The position numbers were made by a program, and so were the translations under genes. Positions 18,639 to 28,171 of a stretch of 64,000 bases of DNA are shown here, piece after piece. The notes under the pieces were generated by a model that ran no database searches, was not told the origin of the DNA, and worked only from the letters and a program-made list of their open reading frames with translations. How positions within the stretch are numbered: position 1 is the stretch's first letter; every line of letters begins with the position of its first letter. This DNA comes from an uncultured beta proteobacterium (lineage in GTDB: Bacteria; Pseudomonadota; Gammaproteobacteria; Burkholderiales; SG8-41), in contig CAISJL010000185.1 of the NCBI GenBank assembly GCA_903885665.1, forward strand, positions 1 through 64,000, written 5' to 3'.

Positions 18639-19313
18639 TTACATTAACCCTCTGGCCACAAACGACAAAGCAGTATCACCCGCAATCACAAAATGATCCA
18701 GCACACGCACATCGACCAAGCCCAAAGCTTGTTGAAGTGAATTAGTCAGCCCCATATCTGCCCGGCTAGGTTCAGCCACACCAGAGGGGTGATTGTGCGC
18801 CAAAATTACGGCGGCGGCATTAAAGTGCAGCGCTCTTTTGACCACTTCGCGCGGATAGACGCTGGCTTGAGTCAAAGTACCCCGAAACATCTCCTCAGAG
18901 GAAATCACCCGATGCTGAGCGTCCAAAAAAACCACCCTAAAAACTTCATGCGGCAAGCCGTGCATCGTTAGACGCAAATAATCCTCCACCACCTGCGGCG
19001 CATTCAATGCCGTACCCGTTTGCAATTGCTCCTGTAGAGTGCGCCTCGAGATCTCAAGGGCCGCTTGCAGTTGCGCAAACTTAGCCTGACCCAGTCCCGG
19101 CTCTGCGCAAAACACTTCAACAGAGGCACTGGTCAGCGCCAATAACGAACCAAACCGGGCGAGTTGGAGGCGAGCGAGGTCGACAGCACTTTTACCCTTA
19201 ATCCCTGTACGCAAAAAAATCGCCAATAATTCAGCGTCCGAGAGACTATGCGCACCCTTAGCCAAAAGTTTTTCGCGTGGTCGCTCAGCCGCCGGCCAAT
19301 CTGTAATTGCCAT
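18639..19313 (-). CDS. radC: RadC family JAMM-domain protein
   Basis: The 224-residue protein starts [17 protein letters not shown] after a short alternative extension that I left out. An N-terminal helix-hairpin-helix region ([14 protein letters not shown]...) is followed by the MPN/JAMM domain, with the metal motif [16 protein letters not shown] near residues 175-190. RadC is a predicted metal-dependent hydrolase; its historic DNA-repair assignment is not established. Location beside rpmB-rpmG is the classic chromosomal context, so this is the core copy and not a mobile-element paralogue. Confidence 0.94.
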   Translation of the reverse strand: MAITDWPAAERPREKLLAKGAHSLSDAELLAIFLRTGIKGKSAVDLARLQLARFGSLLALTSASVEVFCAEPGLGQAKFAQLQAALEISRRTLQEQLQTGTALNAPQVVEDYLRLTMHGLPHEVFRVVFLDAQHRVISSEEMFRGTLTQASVYPREVVKRALHFNAAAVILAHNHPSGVAEPSRADMGLTNSLQQALGLVDVRVLDHFVIAGDTALSFVARGLM

Positions 19314-19563
19314 TCCACATCCTCCCATTGCAGCCGAGTAAGCTATTTCGTTTATAAGCTGATCTAAAACGCCGCAACATGCGGGGCGGTTTACCCAATA
19401 CTAAAATTACAGTTAAACTCTGGTTGCCTGAGGAATTACCTTTATTTAAGTTTCGTTCTGCCGCCCCATTGCTATAGACTAACTGCTAGTAAACACTGAC
19501 TTCAGACTATCCCGTAACTTGCCCCCGCTCGCCCAGCGCGACGCACTTTGCTAGACTGCCCTT

Positions 19564-20775
19564 ATGACCAATTCACACCCTCAGCCGAAGCGCCCGCAGA
19601 TCCTGTTAGGACTAACTGGTGGCATCGCCGCTTACAAAGCCGCTGAATTAGTGCGCCGCCTTGCTGACCTTGGCATTGACTGCCAAGTCGTAATGACTGC
19701 TGCGGCTTGCGAATTTATTACACCAGCCACACTCCAAGCCTTGTCTGGACAGCCTGTCTATACCGATTTGTGGGATCCCCGAATTAATAATGGTATGGCA
19801 CATATTGATCTAACCCGTGATAAACAAGCTATCGTTATCGCACCTGCAACCGCAAACTTTATTGCCAAAACCGTGCACGGCTTAGCTGATGATCTACTCT
19901 CAACCTTGTGTTTGGCGCGTGAGTGCCCGCTACTAATCGCCCCGGCCATGAATCGCCAAATGTGGGAGCATCCGGCAACACAACGCAATATCACGCAACT
20001 AGAAGCCGACGGCATTACGGTGTTAGGCCCTGCAAGTGGCGACCAAGCATGCGGCGAGGTCGGGATGGGGCGTATGTTAGAGGCTGCTGAGTTAGCCGAA
20101 GCGATCAACGCCTATCTCGCCCCCAAAACTTTAGCTGGTGTGTCTTTACTCATGACTGCCGGCCCAACCTTCGAACCCATAGACGCAGTACGCGGCATCA
20201 CCAACCGCAGCTCGGGCAAAATGGGTTACGCCCTTGCCCGAGCGGCCATTGCTGCTGGTGCTCGAGTAACCCTAATTAGCGGCCCAGTTAGTCTGATGGC
20301 ACCGGTTGGCGCACATGTAATTGCCATTGAAACCGCCGACCAAATGTTTGCTGCCGTTCAACAGGAAGTAGCAGGCGCTGACATCTTTATTAGTGTGGCC
20401 GCGGTTGCTGATTATCGGGTGAGCGAACCCCAAGCCCACAAAATCAAAAAAACCGATACGGATACACTAAGCCTATCGCTAGTGCCCAACGTTGATATTT
20501 TAAAATGGGTTGCCGAACAAGTTGAGCGTCCATTCTGCGTTGGGTTTGCCGCTGAGAGTCAACATGTGCATGCCTATGCGGATGACAAGCGTCGGCGTAA
20601 ACAACTCGATTTAATCATCGCCAATCTAGCGCAAACCGCGATTGGCGCCGACGATAACGAAGTGACGCTGATTGATGATACTGGCAGCCAGACTTTACCA
20701 CGCGCGGCCAAAACCGCTATCGCTTCGCAACTGATCAGCCACATAGCTGAACGCTACCTGCGCCAGAAACGATGA
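19564..20775 (+). CDS. coaBC: Bifunctional phosphopantothenoylcysteine decarboxylase / phosphopantothenate--cysteine ligase
   Basis: CoaBC converts phosphopantothenate to phosphopantetheine on the route to coenzyme A. The N-terminal flavoprotein half has LGLTGGIAAYKAAELVR, the APAMN motif (LIAPAMNRQMW) and a PASGDQACGE.G.GRM segment. The C-terminal synthetase half has MTAGPTFEPIDAVRGITNRS, SGKMGYALA and the KIKK motif. At 403 residues it is full length. It shares its divergent 250-bp upstream region with radC. It is probably co-transcribed with dut, 128 bp downstream. Confidence 0.96.
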   Translation: MTNSHPQPKRPQILLGLTGGIAAYKAAELVRRLADLGIDCQVVMTAAACEFITPATLQALSGQPVYTDLWDPRINNGMAHIDLTRDKQAIVIAPATANFIAKTVHGLADDLLSTLCLARECPLLIAPAMNRQMWEHPATQRNITQLEADGITVLGPASGDQACGEVGMGRMLEAAELAEAINAYLAPKTLAGVSLLMTAGPTFEPIDAVRGITNRSSGKMGYALARAAIAAGARVTLISGPVSLMAPVGAHVIAIETADQMFAAVQQEVAGADIFISVAAVADYRVSEPQAHKIKKTDTDTLSLSLVPNVDILKWVAEQVERPFCVGFAAESQHVHAYADDKRRRKQLDLIIANLAQTAIGADDNEVTLIDDTGSQTLPRAAKTAIASQLISHIAERYLRQKR

Positions 20776-20903
20776 TCATCAAAGGCTGATCGCCCGGGTA
20801 TACTCAGATCATCCGCAATCATCCAAGCGCCACAATAGAACACTCACTGAATCAGCCACTGATCAACCCTCAATACCACTACCACTTTATAACAATACTC
20901 ACC

Positions 20904-21353
20904 ATGACTGCTATAGACCTCAAAATTCTCGACCCTCGGCTCAACACTCAACTACCGACCTATGCTACCTCAGGCTCGGCCGGACTAGATCTACGTGCCT
21001 GTCTCGACAGCGCCCTTACTCTAGAACCAGGTCAGACTGAACTCATTCCGACTGGTATGGCGATCCATATCAAAGACCCTCGCTTGGCTGCTATCATTCT
21101 GCCCCGCTCTGGACTGGGTCATAAGCACGGTATTGTTTTGGGCAATCTAGTCGGACTGATCGACTCCGATTACCAAGGGCAACTATTTGTCTCCACCTGG
21201 AATCGTGGCAACGCTGCGTTTACCATCCAGCCATTAGATCGCCTAGCACAATTGGTCGTGTTACCGATTGTGCAAGTGCAGTTCAATGTGGTGAATGCGT
21301 TTAACGAATCCGATCGCGGCAGCGGCGGCTTTGGTAGCACGGGAAAACAATAA
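20904..21353 (+). CDS. dut: Deoxyuridine 5'-triphosphate nucleotidohydrolase
   Basis: dUTPase hydrolyses dUTP to dUMP, keeping uracil out of DNA and supplying dTMP synthesis. The five trimeric-dUTPase motifs are visible: [33 protein letters not shown], the [10 protein letters not shown] segment and the C-terminal [10 protein letters not shown] glycine-rich arm. At 149 residues the length is standard. The coaBC-dut order is conserved in many proteobacteria. The next gene starts 3 bp after its stop. Confidence 0.97.
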   Translation: MTAIDLKILDPRLNTQLPTYATSGSAGLDLRACLDSALTLEPGQTELIPTGMAIHIKDPRLAAIILPRSGLGHKHGIVLGNLVGLIDSDYQGQLFVSTWNRGNAAFTIQPLDRLAQLVVLPIVQVQFNVVNAFNESDRGSGGFGSTGKQ

Positions 21354-21355
21354 TC

Positions 21356-21757
21356 GTGAGCGCAACAACACCATCCAACCTATCACGCAAGGGTTTAGTG
21401 CTATTTGCCCATGGCGCACGTGACCCTGAATGGGCAAAGCCGTTTCGTACGATTGCCAAACGCGTCTCAGATCTACGACCTGATTTCAGTGTGCGCTTAG
21501 CGTTCCTGGAGTTTCAAACGCCCACCCTCAGCGACGGGATTAACGAATTAGTTAGCGCTGGCCATCAGTCGATTCACATCGCACCGTTATTTATGGCGCA
21601 AGGTGGTCATCTTAAAAACGACGTGCCGAAACTACTGGCGGCCATTGTCCTCGATCACCCTCAGTTACAACTCACGCTCCTAGAGGCTATTGGTGACGTG
21701 CCTGCACTACGCGAGGCAATTGCTGACTGGTTGATCTCCTCTATACCGGAACACTGA
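21356..21757 (+). CDS. cbiX: CbiX/SirB-type sirohydrochlorin chelatase
   Basis: The single-domain short chelatase has 133 residues and a GTG start. It has GLVLFAHGARDPEWAKPF near the N-terminus, where the His is the metal-binding residue. IHIAPLFMAQGGHLKNDVP carries the second conserved His. Short CbiX proteins act as dimers inserting Co2+, Ni2+ or Fe2+ into sirohydrochlorin for cobalamin or siroheme. With sulfate assimilation at the window's end, siroheme for sulfite reductase is a plausible use, but the metal cannot be decided. Confidence 0.88.
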   Translation: MSATTPSNLSRKGLVLFAHGARDPEWAKPFRTIAKRVSDLRPDFSVRLAFLEFQTPTLSDGINELVSAGHQSIHIAPLFMAQGGHLKNDVPKLLAAIVLDHPQLQLTLLEAIGDVPALREAIADWLISSIPEH

Positions 21758-21758
21758 A

Positions 21759-22226
21759 ATGACACACACCCTCAGCAATCCTCTTCATCGTTTGGTGTGT
21801 TCACTCGCAATTGGACTGCTGACCCTGTTTAGCGCTGGTGCCACCGCAGAGATGCCACGGCTGAGGCTGACTGCCAACCAAGTAGCTATTGATGCAGAGG
21901 TTGCCTACACCAACCCAGATCGCATGCAAGGTCTGATGCACAGACGCATGCTGCCTGAGAACCGTGGCATGCTTTTTATATTTAATCAAATTAGCCTTCA
22001 TGGGATGTGGATGATGAATACCTATATCCCGCTATCTGTAGCCTTCATTGATGATCAAGGCGTCATCACCAATATCGAGGATATGAAACCACATACTCGA
22101 GACTCTCACAATGCCAGTCGGCCAGTGCGTTATGCACTTGAGATGAACTTAGGTTGGTTCCGGCGCCACGGCATCACGCCTGGCATGCGTATTGAAGGCT
22201 TAGCCCTCGCACCACAACCGCAATAG
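21759..22226 (+). CDS. DUF192 family exported protein
   Basis: The 155-residue protein has a Sec signal peptide (about 1-30, ending SAGATAE) and a DUF192 domain with NPDRMQGLMHRRMLPENRGMLFIF, then GMWMMNTYIPLSVAFID and the C-terminal R.ALEMNLGWFRRHGI.PG. The family is widespread and of unknown biochemical function. It starts 1 bp after the cbiX stop, so it belongs to the same operon, which ends at the next terminator. Confidence 0.88.
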   Translation: MTHTLSNPLHRLVCSLAIGLLTLFSAGATAEMPRLRLTANQVAIDAEVAYTNPDRMQGLMHRRMLPENRGMLFIFNQISLHGMWMMNTYIPLSVAFIDDQGVITNIEDMKPHTRDSHNASRPVRYALEMNLGWFRRHGITPGMRIEGLALAPQPQ

Positions 22227-22288
22227 ATATCTACAATTAATACTCACAATAAATACTTTAAATAAATTCTTTAAATAAATACGCACAC

Positions 22289-22326
22289 CCAAACAAAAGC
22301 CCGGCATAGACCGGGCTTTTGTTTGG
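22289..22326. terminator. Bidirectional rho-independent terminator
   Basis: A perfect 16-bp stem (CCAAACAAAAGCCCGG and its complement) closes a 6-nt CATAGA loop. The AAAA/TTTT segments make it usable on both strands: for the coaBC-dut-cbiX operon and for the leftward PuuD-like gene. Confidence 0.92.
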
Positions 22327-22396
22327 ATCGACTCTGATATCAACGATGTCTATAGGCTTACCTCACAGCCTGCACCACATCTGCCAACGGTCTAGG

Positions 22397-22984
22397 CTAT
22401 AGACCACCGTTTTGCTGCGCAACCATACAGAACAACATAGGCACAGACAACATGGTGTTAAAGCGCGATGTCAACATCGCCATGCGTGCTGCGGCCGCTT
22501 TTTCTTCAGCTTCTACAGCAACGATACCTAAGGCTTTCTTCTGATTAGGCCAAATAATAAACCAAACATTAAAGGCCATTAACAAGGCTAACCACATGCC
22601 GATACCAATCGCCAAGAATGGTCTTTGCAATTTCAAAGCCAAATCAATGTAACCATTCATGCTAGCCACCAATAGACCAGTCACCACAGTGGCCAGTGCA
22701 GCCCAACGGAACCAAAACAAGGCAGTTGGTGCAATCACTTTACCAATCGCTGGCTTTTGCTCATCGGGGATTTTAGGCATGGAAGGGATTTGCACAAAAT
22801 TGAAGTACCACAACAAACCAATCCACATCACACCAGCCATCACATGCAACCAACGCATGACAAATGCCCACCATGCATGATTAGAAGACACGGCACCCAG
22901 ATTGCCGGCAGCTAACAAAAGAATTGCCAAAATGACAAAACCAGCAAGAATAGTGCGACCCAGTGACTGAAATATTGCTGCCAT
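22397..22984 (-). CDS. PuuD-like membrane protein (urate hydroxylase PuuD N-terminal domain family)
   Basis: The 195-residue inner-membrane protein has about four to five helices (about 12-30, 37-62, 86-110, 120-150, 172-190). AFVMRWLHVMAGVMWIGLLWYFNFVQIPSM is the family signature with a conserved membrane His. Full PuuD proteins add a C-terminal cytochrome c domain; this copy lacks it, so urate oxidation should not be assumed. Such short versions are frequent in Burkholderiales. Transcription is monocistronic, between the bidirectional terminator and a 215-bp gap. Confidence 0.82.
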   Translation of the reverse strand: MAAIFQSLGRTILAGFVILAILLLAAGNLGAVSSNHAWWAFVMRWLHVMAGVMWIGLLWYFNFVQIPSMPKIPDEQKPAIGKVIAPTALFWFRWAALATVVTGLLVASMNGYIDLALKLQRPFLAIGIGMWLALLMAFNVWFIIWPNQKKALGIVAVEAEEKAAAARMAMLTSRFNTMLSVPMLFCMVAQQNGGL

Positions 22985-23199
22985 ATATAGACTCCTTATA
23001 AACAGATCGTGCTTTGATTAACCCCAAAAAATATGCTGAGCACACCAGCGCCCAGAACGATGCGGGGTAGAGTCTAGCACAGCATTGGAAAATTGGCGCA
23101 ACAGCACCCACCACACTAACAAATCATAGTGCGCTTTTTTGTGCAGATATGCTGATTAACAGCGTATTTCGTTCATTCGATTTTCACATATTAAAAAAC

Positions 23200-24165
23200 T
23201 TAGGCCACCGCCAGACTTCCGGTCTCTACTGCAGAAATAGCTTTGGCTTGGTGCATATCTTGGGCATAACCTGTGGCATACAAACAACAAGCGAATAAAT
23301 TAGCAATCGGCACCGGCATCGGCAAACGTCCGGCGAGCACCCTCTGAATCCATTGCGCGGTCTGCTTGGGCTCTGCGGGCAACGCCTGTACCGACGTCCG
23401 CGATGCAGACCCTTCGGCTTCGAACAGCCGCCTCACCACACCATCGAGTGCCATATCAATCGCAGGACGACGATTCACATTGACCACCGCTTCGCCATCA
23501 GCACTAACAAAAAAAAGTGCGCGTTGCGCCGCATCACAAAGTACATTGGACATAGCGGAGATCTCTTGCCCATCTTCTACTGGAAACAATTGCACTGCAG
23601 ATCCTCCATAGGGATCTATAAATCGGGCTAAGCGACGGGCGACCGCACCACCACCCAAGCGCGCGCGCAAGGACAACCAATGGGCAAGCGCTGGGGAGAG
23701 CGCACCCGTGGGCACAAATGCCAACTGTCCAGATTGCAACTGACGTTGCGCCTGAGCGAGGGTGGCGCAGGGCATCACACCAAGCTCACGCAATACATAA
23801 GCCACGCCAGACTGACCGCCACTTAACATGCCATGAATGAGCACTGGAATCCCCAAACGCCGCAGACTCAAGGCTAATAGGGGTAACACACTGGGCTGAT
23901 CACGCATCACGCCATAACTGGGCATCACCACGGGTCGCCAATGCGAATCAGGTTGACTCAACTGAAACACGCGCGATTGCAAGGCTGCCAGCGCCCCTTG
24001 ATACTCTTGCTGCTGCATGGGGCGCTGTTCCAATAGCGTTAGTAACCCGCCGAGCTCCAGATCAGGCACCCCGCCATCAAATACAGCCGAGCAAATATGC
24101 TCCGCTTCTTGTCCCGAGAGCTGCTGACCACTCGCCAACAAATCCAACATTTTCGACCAAGGCAT
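23200..24165 (-). CDS. ybiB: YbiB-type DNA-binding protein (TrpD2-like)
   Basis: I chose the ATG at 24165, preceded by GGAGAG, and not the longer frame to 24297, whose extra 44 residues look non-coding. The 321-residue protein has an N-terminal helical bundle like glycosyltransferase family 3 (MPWSKMLDLLASGQQLSGQEA) and a TrpD-like fold. GIPVLIHGMLSGGQSGVAYVLRELG resembles the phosphoribosyl-pyrophosphate loop region of anthranilate phosphoribosyltransferase but is altered. E. coli YbiB binds DNA non-specifically and is LexA-regulated. I see no clear SOS box here. Confidence 0.85.
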   Translation of the reverse strand: MPWSKMLDLLASGQQLSGQEAEHICSAVFDGGVPDLELGGLLTLLEQRPMQQQEYQGALAALQSRVFQLSQPDSHWRPVVMPSYGVMRDQPSVLPLLALSLRRLGIPVLIHGMLSGGQSGVAYVLRELGVMPCATLAQAQRQLQSGQLAFVPTGALSPALAHWLSLRARLGGGAVARRLARFIDPYGGSAVQLFPVEDGQEISAMSNVLCDAAQRALFFVSADGEAVVNVNRRPAIDMALDGVVRRLFEAEGSASRTSVQALPAEPKQTAQWIQRVLAGRLPMPVPIANLFACCLYATGYAQDMHQAKAISAVETGSLAVA

Positions 24166-24542
24166 GTTCTCTCCAACGCACCAAATGGTGCACTTGCCTT
24201 TTTTAGAGCAATACACATGCCATACCGTCACAACCACAACTTGCCCCTGAAATGTCCCAACCATGATCAAAAACGTGCCATGCAATTGTGCACACATGGA
24301 TATATACGCCTTGTTTTGGTGCTTATCCTGATGTTCATTAGGGATGTTGCCTTGACCAAACCATCCTAATCACTGCGGTGGTTGAGGAGAGTCACTTAGA
24401 ATCGCAACTTATTGATTTATATCAATATTTTATATTTGACTCAAAAAATAAAGGGCGCTGTTGCCAACGCCCTTATACTCATTTCTTGTTTTCGTTAGTG
24501 GCGAGACAGAAATCATTCCCGCTAACTTAACTCAAAACTCAA
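24166..24542. other. 377-bp gap between ybiB and psiF
   Basis: This stretch holds the ybiB upstream region on its left and the psiF terminator (24451-24474) on its right. A plus-strand frame through it has no recognisable product or ribosome site. Nothing else is evident. Confidence 0.5.
24451..24474 (-). terminator. Terminator of psiF
   Basis: AAGGGCG and CGCCCTT form a 7-bp stem around a 10-nt loop. On the minus strand a T-rich tract follows the stem, about 70 bp after the psiF stop. Confidence 0.7.
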
Positions 24543-24845
24543 CTAGCCCTTCAAACAAGCACTCATAAACTCTTTACGCTCCGGGCCTGACTTATTTTGC
24601 TCCTTGGCCTTGGCATTACAATCTTTCATCCGCTCTTGCTGCTTTTTTTGTGCTTCGCTAGGTTCTTTTTTAGGTTTTTCAGTGCTCTTGTTGGATTTTT
24701 TATCGGCCTTAGCATCATCCTTGGCTTCTGATTTCTTCTCCGCTGCAGAAACCTTTTGAGTGTCTTTTTCAGGCGCCTTATCCCCAGCGTAAACCGATGC
24801 GCATGCAAACAAACCAGCTATCATGACTGCCATTAATTTTTTCAT
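24543..24845 (-). CDS. psiF: PsiF-repeat family exported small protein
   Basis: The start is the ATG 6 nt after GAGGAG, giving about 100 residues: a signal peptide (MKKLMAVMIAGLFACASVYA), a Lys/Glu/Ala-rich low-complexity middle, and one PsiF repeat. The repeat is QQERMKDCNAKAKEQNKSG followed by RKEFMSACLKG, with the two conserved Cys. The family is named after the phosphate-starvation-induced gene of E. coli; its function is unknown. Family members often have two repeats; this one has one. No pho box is evident upstream. Confidence 0.85.
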   Translation of the reverse strand: MKKLMAVMIAGLFACASVYAGDKAPEKDTQKVSAAEKKSEAKDDAKADKKSNKSTEKPKKEPSEAQKKQQERMKDCNAKAKEQNKSGPERKEFMSACLKG

Positions 24846-25069
24846 CACCATCTCCTCAACGTTAAAAAATATCAATGCTCATTATGTTGTATCTACATAA
24901 CAACTCTTCCTACAAACACAATAACGCTGGAGATTTCAGCCTGGCTGACATGTTTTACAAAATAATAAAAATATTTATAAGCGTCTTGAGTTTCAACACA
25001 ACAATTGCGTAGTCAATGCCTAAACACCAAGAGCAGAGGGCCAATACTGGATTATCAGAAAATTGATTT

Positions 25070-25121
25070 AAGATAATTTTTATTTATTTTTATTTATTTT
25101 TTTATAACTAAAAATAAAAAA
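25070..25121. repeat. AT-rich repeats downstream of the deacetylase gene
   Basis: ATTTATTTTT units repeat twice and then face an AAAAATAAAAAA segment. On the minus strand this lies directly past the deacetylase-like gene stop and could form an AT hairpin terminator. The rest of the 279-bp gap to psiF shows no gene. Confidence 0.5.
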
Positions 25122-25124
25122 GTA

Positions 25125-26081
25125 TTATTGTTCTGAAGCTTTTATAAAAGCGTTCAACACCCCACACCAACCCAACGCAAGATTTTGACGATTGTAACCA
25201 CCACCGCCAAAACCCATGATGCGTCCTTCGCAGAAGCGATTAGCCAAAGCACAGAGGCGTTTTGCAGCATATGCATGGACTGCTGGAGTGTAAGATAAAT
25301 GCGCCAACGGATCGCCCGCAATACTATCGGCACCCGCTTGGAAAATAATAAACTCGGGCTGATGCGCAATGAGGTGCGCCTCAACCTGCGCCCAAACTTG
25401 CCGAAACTGTTGATCATCTGCAGCTGGAGGCATCGGTATATTCAACTTCAATCCCAGCCCCTCAGCTTTACCGCGCTCGGATTCCGCCCCAGTGCCGGGA
25501 TACAAGAACCGTCCATCCTCATGAATGTCAGCATAAATTAAATGCGGATCTGCGGCATAGGGGTAATACAAGCCATCACCGTGATGCACATCGATATCGA
25601 CATAAGCGATGCGCTCAATCCCATAACAGCTACGTAGGGTGTCTATCACCACACCACAATCATTAAAGACACAGAAGCCAGCGGCGTGCTCGCGAGTGGC
25701 GTGATGCAAACCGCCGATTGGCTGAAAGCTACGCAAAACCTCACCTGCCATGACTAACGACAAACCCTCGAGTGCTGCACCAACCACATGGGCTGAAGCC
25801 TCATAGACGCCACTAAACGCTGGCGTATCTCCACCATCAATACTGCCATAGCCGGTCAAAGACAAATGCTGCACGCGCGCCACATGCTCGCTGGTATGAA
25901 AACGACTAACTTCAGCAACTGTGGCCAGTCGCGACGGACAAATCAATACATCACGATCTAGCCCCTGCGCCCGGGCTTCACTCCAGAACGCCTGTTGACG
26001 GTCGACACCCCACGGATGACCATCGGGAAACCCATAGCCAGCAAGAAATTCATCTATATATAAGGCGACTTCATGGGCCAT
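25125..26081 (-). CDS. Histone deacetylase family protein (AcuC/HdaH-like amidohydrolase)
   Basis: The 318-residue protein carries the zinc-dependent arginase/deacetylase fold motifs: GGLHHATREHAAGFCVFND (the catalytic HH pair), YVDIDVHHGDGLYY (zinc ligands Asp and His) and FQAGADSIAGDPLAHL (third ligand Asp). The late MGFGGGGYN glycine-rich loop is also present. All catalytic residues are there. Bacterial members deacetylate acetylated proteins, polyamines or acetoin-pathway targets; the substrate here is unknown. It lies 42 bp upstream of nothing related: the preceding gene is a hotdog thioesterase, suggesting a loose acyl-metabolism operon. Confidence 0.9.
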   Translation of the reverse strand: MAHEVALYIDEFLAGYGFPDGHPWGVDRQQAFWSEARAQGLDRDVLICPSRLATVAEVSRFHTSEHVARVQHLSLTGYGSIDGGDTPAFSGVYEASAHVVGAALEGLSLVMAGEVLRSFQPIGGLHHATREHAAGFCVFNDCGVVIDTLRSCYGIERIAYVDIDVHHGDGLYYPYAADPHLIYADIHEDGRFLYPGTGAESERGKAEGLGLKLNIPMPPAADDQQFRQVWAQVEAHLIAHQPEFIIFQAGADSIAGDPLAHLSYTPAVHAYAAKRLCALANRFCEGRIMGFGGGGYNRQNLALGWCGVLNAFIKASEQ

Positions 26082-26123
26082 AGCAATCTCACCAAGTGCT
26101 CAATGAGCGTCATTCTAGGGACA

Positions 26124-27119
26124 CTATTTATTCCGTTTAGAGGCGTGGGTGGTGACCACCTCAAATACCTTACGACCAGACTTACCAATCACTTCGGTGC
26201 GCACAACAGCAACCAAACGCCCTTGATGCACAATCTTCGAGGTTACTTTTAAAACTCGACCCTCGCCTGGGCTGATAAACCACGCAGAAATTGCCGTCAA
26301 TGCCCACTGGTCGGAGAGCGCAGCGATCGCATTCAAAGCCGCCAAGCTCAGCATAATGCCACCTTGAACATGACCGACACGATTACCAATGTGCATACCG
26401 TTTTGCACTAAAGAGCGCACGCCACCGCGAATCGGTTTGGCTTGCACACCCCAAAACCAATCAACAAACGCACCCCCCTCAGTAGCGGATTGGGTTAAGG
26501 CTTGCTCTGCACGGGCTACTAATTTTTTCTCATCAGCAGTAAGTCGGCCTTTAGGAATTTCAGGTGTCGGACTCTGGCCGCGCTTACGATGGGGTACCGG
26601 ATACAAAGTCACCCCTTTAGGCGGCGGTAACACCATAAAAGTAGCCGAGCCTTGGCACACCACACCTGCGTCGCCAAGAATACTCACAGTACTCATGCCT
26701 TGGCGACCATTCACATCTTGCACAAAACCGTGCATGGCCCCTCGCGCAATCACGCGGCCCACCCGCGGCACGCCTGAGAACTGCAAGTTCATCGTTACCG
26801 TAGCCAAGCGGGTAAACGGCTCTAAACCCGCACGAATCACGCCTGACATCGCCAAGTCAGCCAATATCGCTAAGCCACCCATACTGAGCTGGCCACTATG
26901 GTCGGCGCAATGTGGTGCGACATCTACCGAGAGCTCAGCGCACTCTGGATCAACATGATCAAAAGACAAATCGAGGAAGTTTCCAGAAAAGTGATACCCG
27001 GGCTCGCGATTGAGCGCAATGCCTCGTAACACTTGGGCACGGATGAAATCAGCAGTCTGGAGGGCGGGTGTAGATTGTGACGATGACACCGGCATCGTAT
27101 TTGTATTAAATGTGTTCAT
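26124..27119 (-). CDS. PaaI-type thioesterase with two hotdog domains
   Basis: Starting at MNTFNTNTMP (an earlier frame start adds 13 unlikely residues), the 331-residue protein contains two hotdog folds. The first has HSGQLSMGGLAILADLAMSGVIRAG and the second has GNRVGHVQGGIMLSLAALNAIAAL, each matching the H/N..G..H GG active-site helix of PaaI thioesterases. The second copy keeps HVQGG; the first has LSMGG. Such double-hotdog proteins hydrolyse acyl-CoA thioesters, exact chain unknown. It sits between the deacetylase-like gene and the DUF2520 protein in the same direction. Confidence 0.82.
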   Translation of the reverse strand: MNTFNTNTMPVSSSQSTPALQTADFIRAQVLRGIALNREPGYHFSGNFLDLSFDHVDPECAELSVDVAPHCADHSGQLSMGGLAILADLAMSGVIRAGLEPFTRLATVTMNLQFSGVPRVGRVIARGAMHGFVQDVNGRQGMSTVSILGDAGVVCQGSATFMVLPPPKGVTLYPVPHRKRGQSPTPEIPKGRLTADEKKLVARAEQALTQSATEGGAFVDWFWGVQAKPIRGGVRSLVQNGMHIGNRVGHVQGGIMLSLAALNAIAALSDQWALTAISAWFISPGEGRVLKVTSKIVHQGRLVAVVRTEVIGKSGRKVFEVVTTHASKRNK

Positions 27120-27199
27120 ATTCGCATTGTAGCAAAAGACTTTACGGTAACGCCGCAAGAAGTATATAACTTACTGATAAATATATACTTTTATTGATT

Positions 27200-28171
27200 T
27201 TAAAGTGATTTTTTAAGGATGCATGGAGGAGCACACTCGGCATCCGCAGCCTGCGCTAACACCTCACCCACCGCTGCGAGATCTGCCACAGATGCGACGC
27301 CTTGCACTTTGGCCAGATCCAAAGCTACCACGCTTAAAGCTTGATAAATCGCCGCTACCGCAGGATCTAGCGGCCGCAACAAGGTCAATTGCTGCGCCAC
27401 AACGCCCGCATCCCCGCGCGCGACTGGCCCCGTTAACGCGCGCGCTGCTCCCAATCGATTGGCATGACTAAGCGTTTCTTGCATTAACGGGGTTAACAAA
27501 GCCATTCCAGCATTACGCTTAATACCAGCCAATTGGTAAGTGCGCAAACCTGCCTCAATGAGTGCAGTCAAACCGTTGCACACCAGCACACTCGCGGTGT
27601 GATACCGTAATTTCTGTTCAGCGCTCAATATGGCGCAGCGCGCTCCCAAGCTGATGAATAAAGGCTGCACAACTGCCAAAGCAGCTGCATCGCCCTCAAG
27701 CGCACAAAACGTACCGGCAAAAGTATCTGCGGCAGTCAGTGCATCGGCAACACTTTTTAGCGGATGAACACTAGCGATCAAGGCGCCTTGAGCTTGCAAT
27801 GGTGCCAGTACCGCCGAACCCAAAGCACCACTGCAATGTATGACCACATCTCCAGCGCGCACCAGTGCAGCCTTAGCCAACTGCGCTGCCAGCGGTGCAA
27901 TCTGTGCATCTGGCGTAGTCACCAACCACAGACGGGCGGGACGCATCGACGTGATATCAGTAACCGCTATTCCGCTGCCGATTTGAGTCACTGCGGCTTG
28001 CGTTCGAGATCGATCTCGTCCCAACACATCTTGGACCTGCGCCACGCCATGCCAGCGACACAAAAGACCAATTAAACATCCCACTCGACCTGCACCAATC
28101 ACATTCAACGTGCGCTTCGCATTACGATCTTCTATCGGCATCTTCTCTTGCATTGGCATCTTTTCTTCCAT
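27200..28171 (-). CDS. Rossmann-like / DUF2520 domain protein
   Basis: The 323-residue protein has an N-terminal NAD(P)-type dinucleotide fold (LNVIGAGRVGCLIG near residues 22-35) and a C-terminal helical DUF2520 domain with LRYHTASVLVCNGLTALIEAG. It resembles ketopantoate-reductase and pyrroline-carboxylate-reductase relatives, but the substrate is unknown. The first 16 residues (MEEKMPMQEKMPIEDR) are an 18-bp tandem repeat with several in-frame ATGs (28171, 28159, 28153, 28141). Each unit also carries a purine-rich stretch before an ATG, so the true start is ambiguous. Confidence 0.82.
   Translation of the reverse strand: MEEKMPMQEKMPIEDRNAKRTLNVIGAGRVGCLIGLLCRWHGVAQVQDVLGRDRSRTQAAVTQIGSGIAVTDITSMRPARLWLVTTPDAQIAPLAAQLAKAALVRAGDVVIHCSGALGSAVLAPLQAQGALIASVHPLKSVADALTAADTFAGTFCALEGDAAALAVVQPLFISLGARCAILSAEQKLRYHTASVLVCNGLTALIEAGLRTYQLAGIKRNAGMALLTPLMQETLSHANRLGAARALTGPVARGDAGVVAQQLTLLRPLDPAVAAIYQALSVVALDLAKVQGVASVADLAAVGEVLAQAADAECAPPCILKKSL
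28129..28171. repeat. 18-bp tandem repeat at the DUF2520 gene start
   Basis: About two and a half copies of an 18-bp unit encode the Met-(Glu/Gln)-Glu-Lys-Met-Pro pattern on the minus strand. The repeat multiplies both ATG codons and a GAGAAG-like ribosome site. Confidence 0.75.

Noticed and set aside
26389-26958. Long plus-strand frame of 189 codons
   Set aside because: It is the antisense of the double-hotdog gene, which has clear family motifs; no ribosome site or homology supports the opposite strand.
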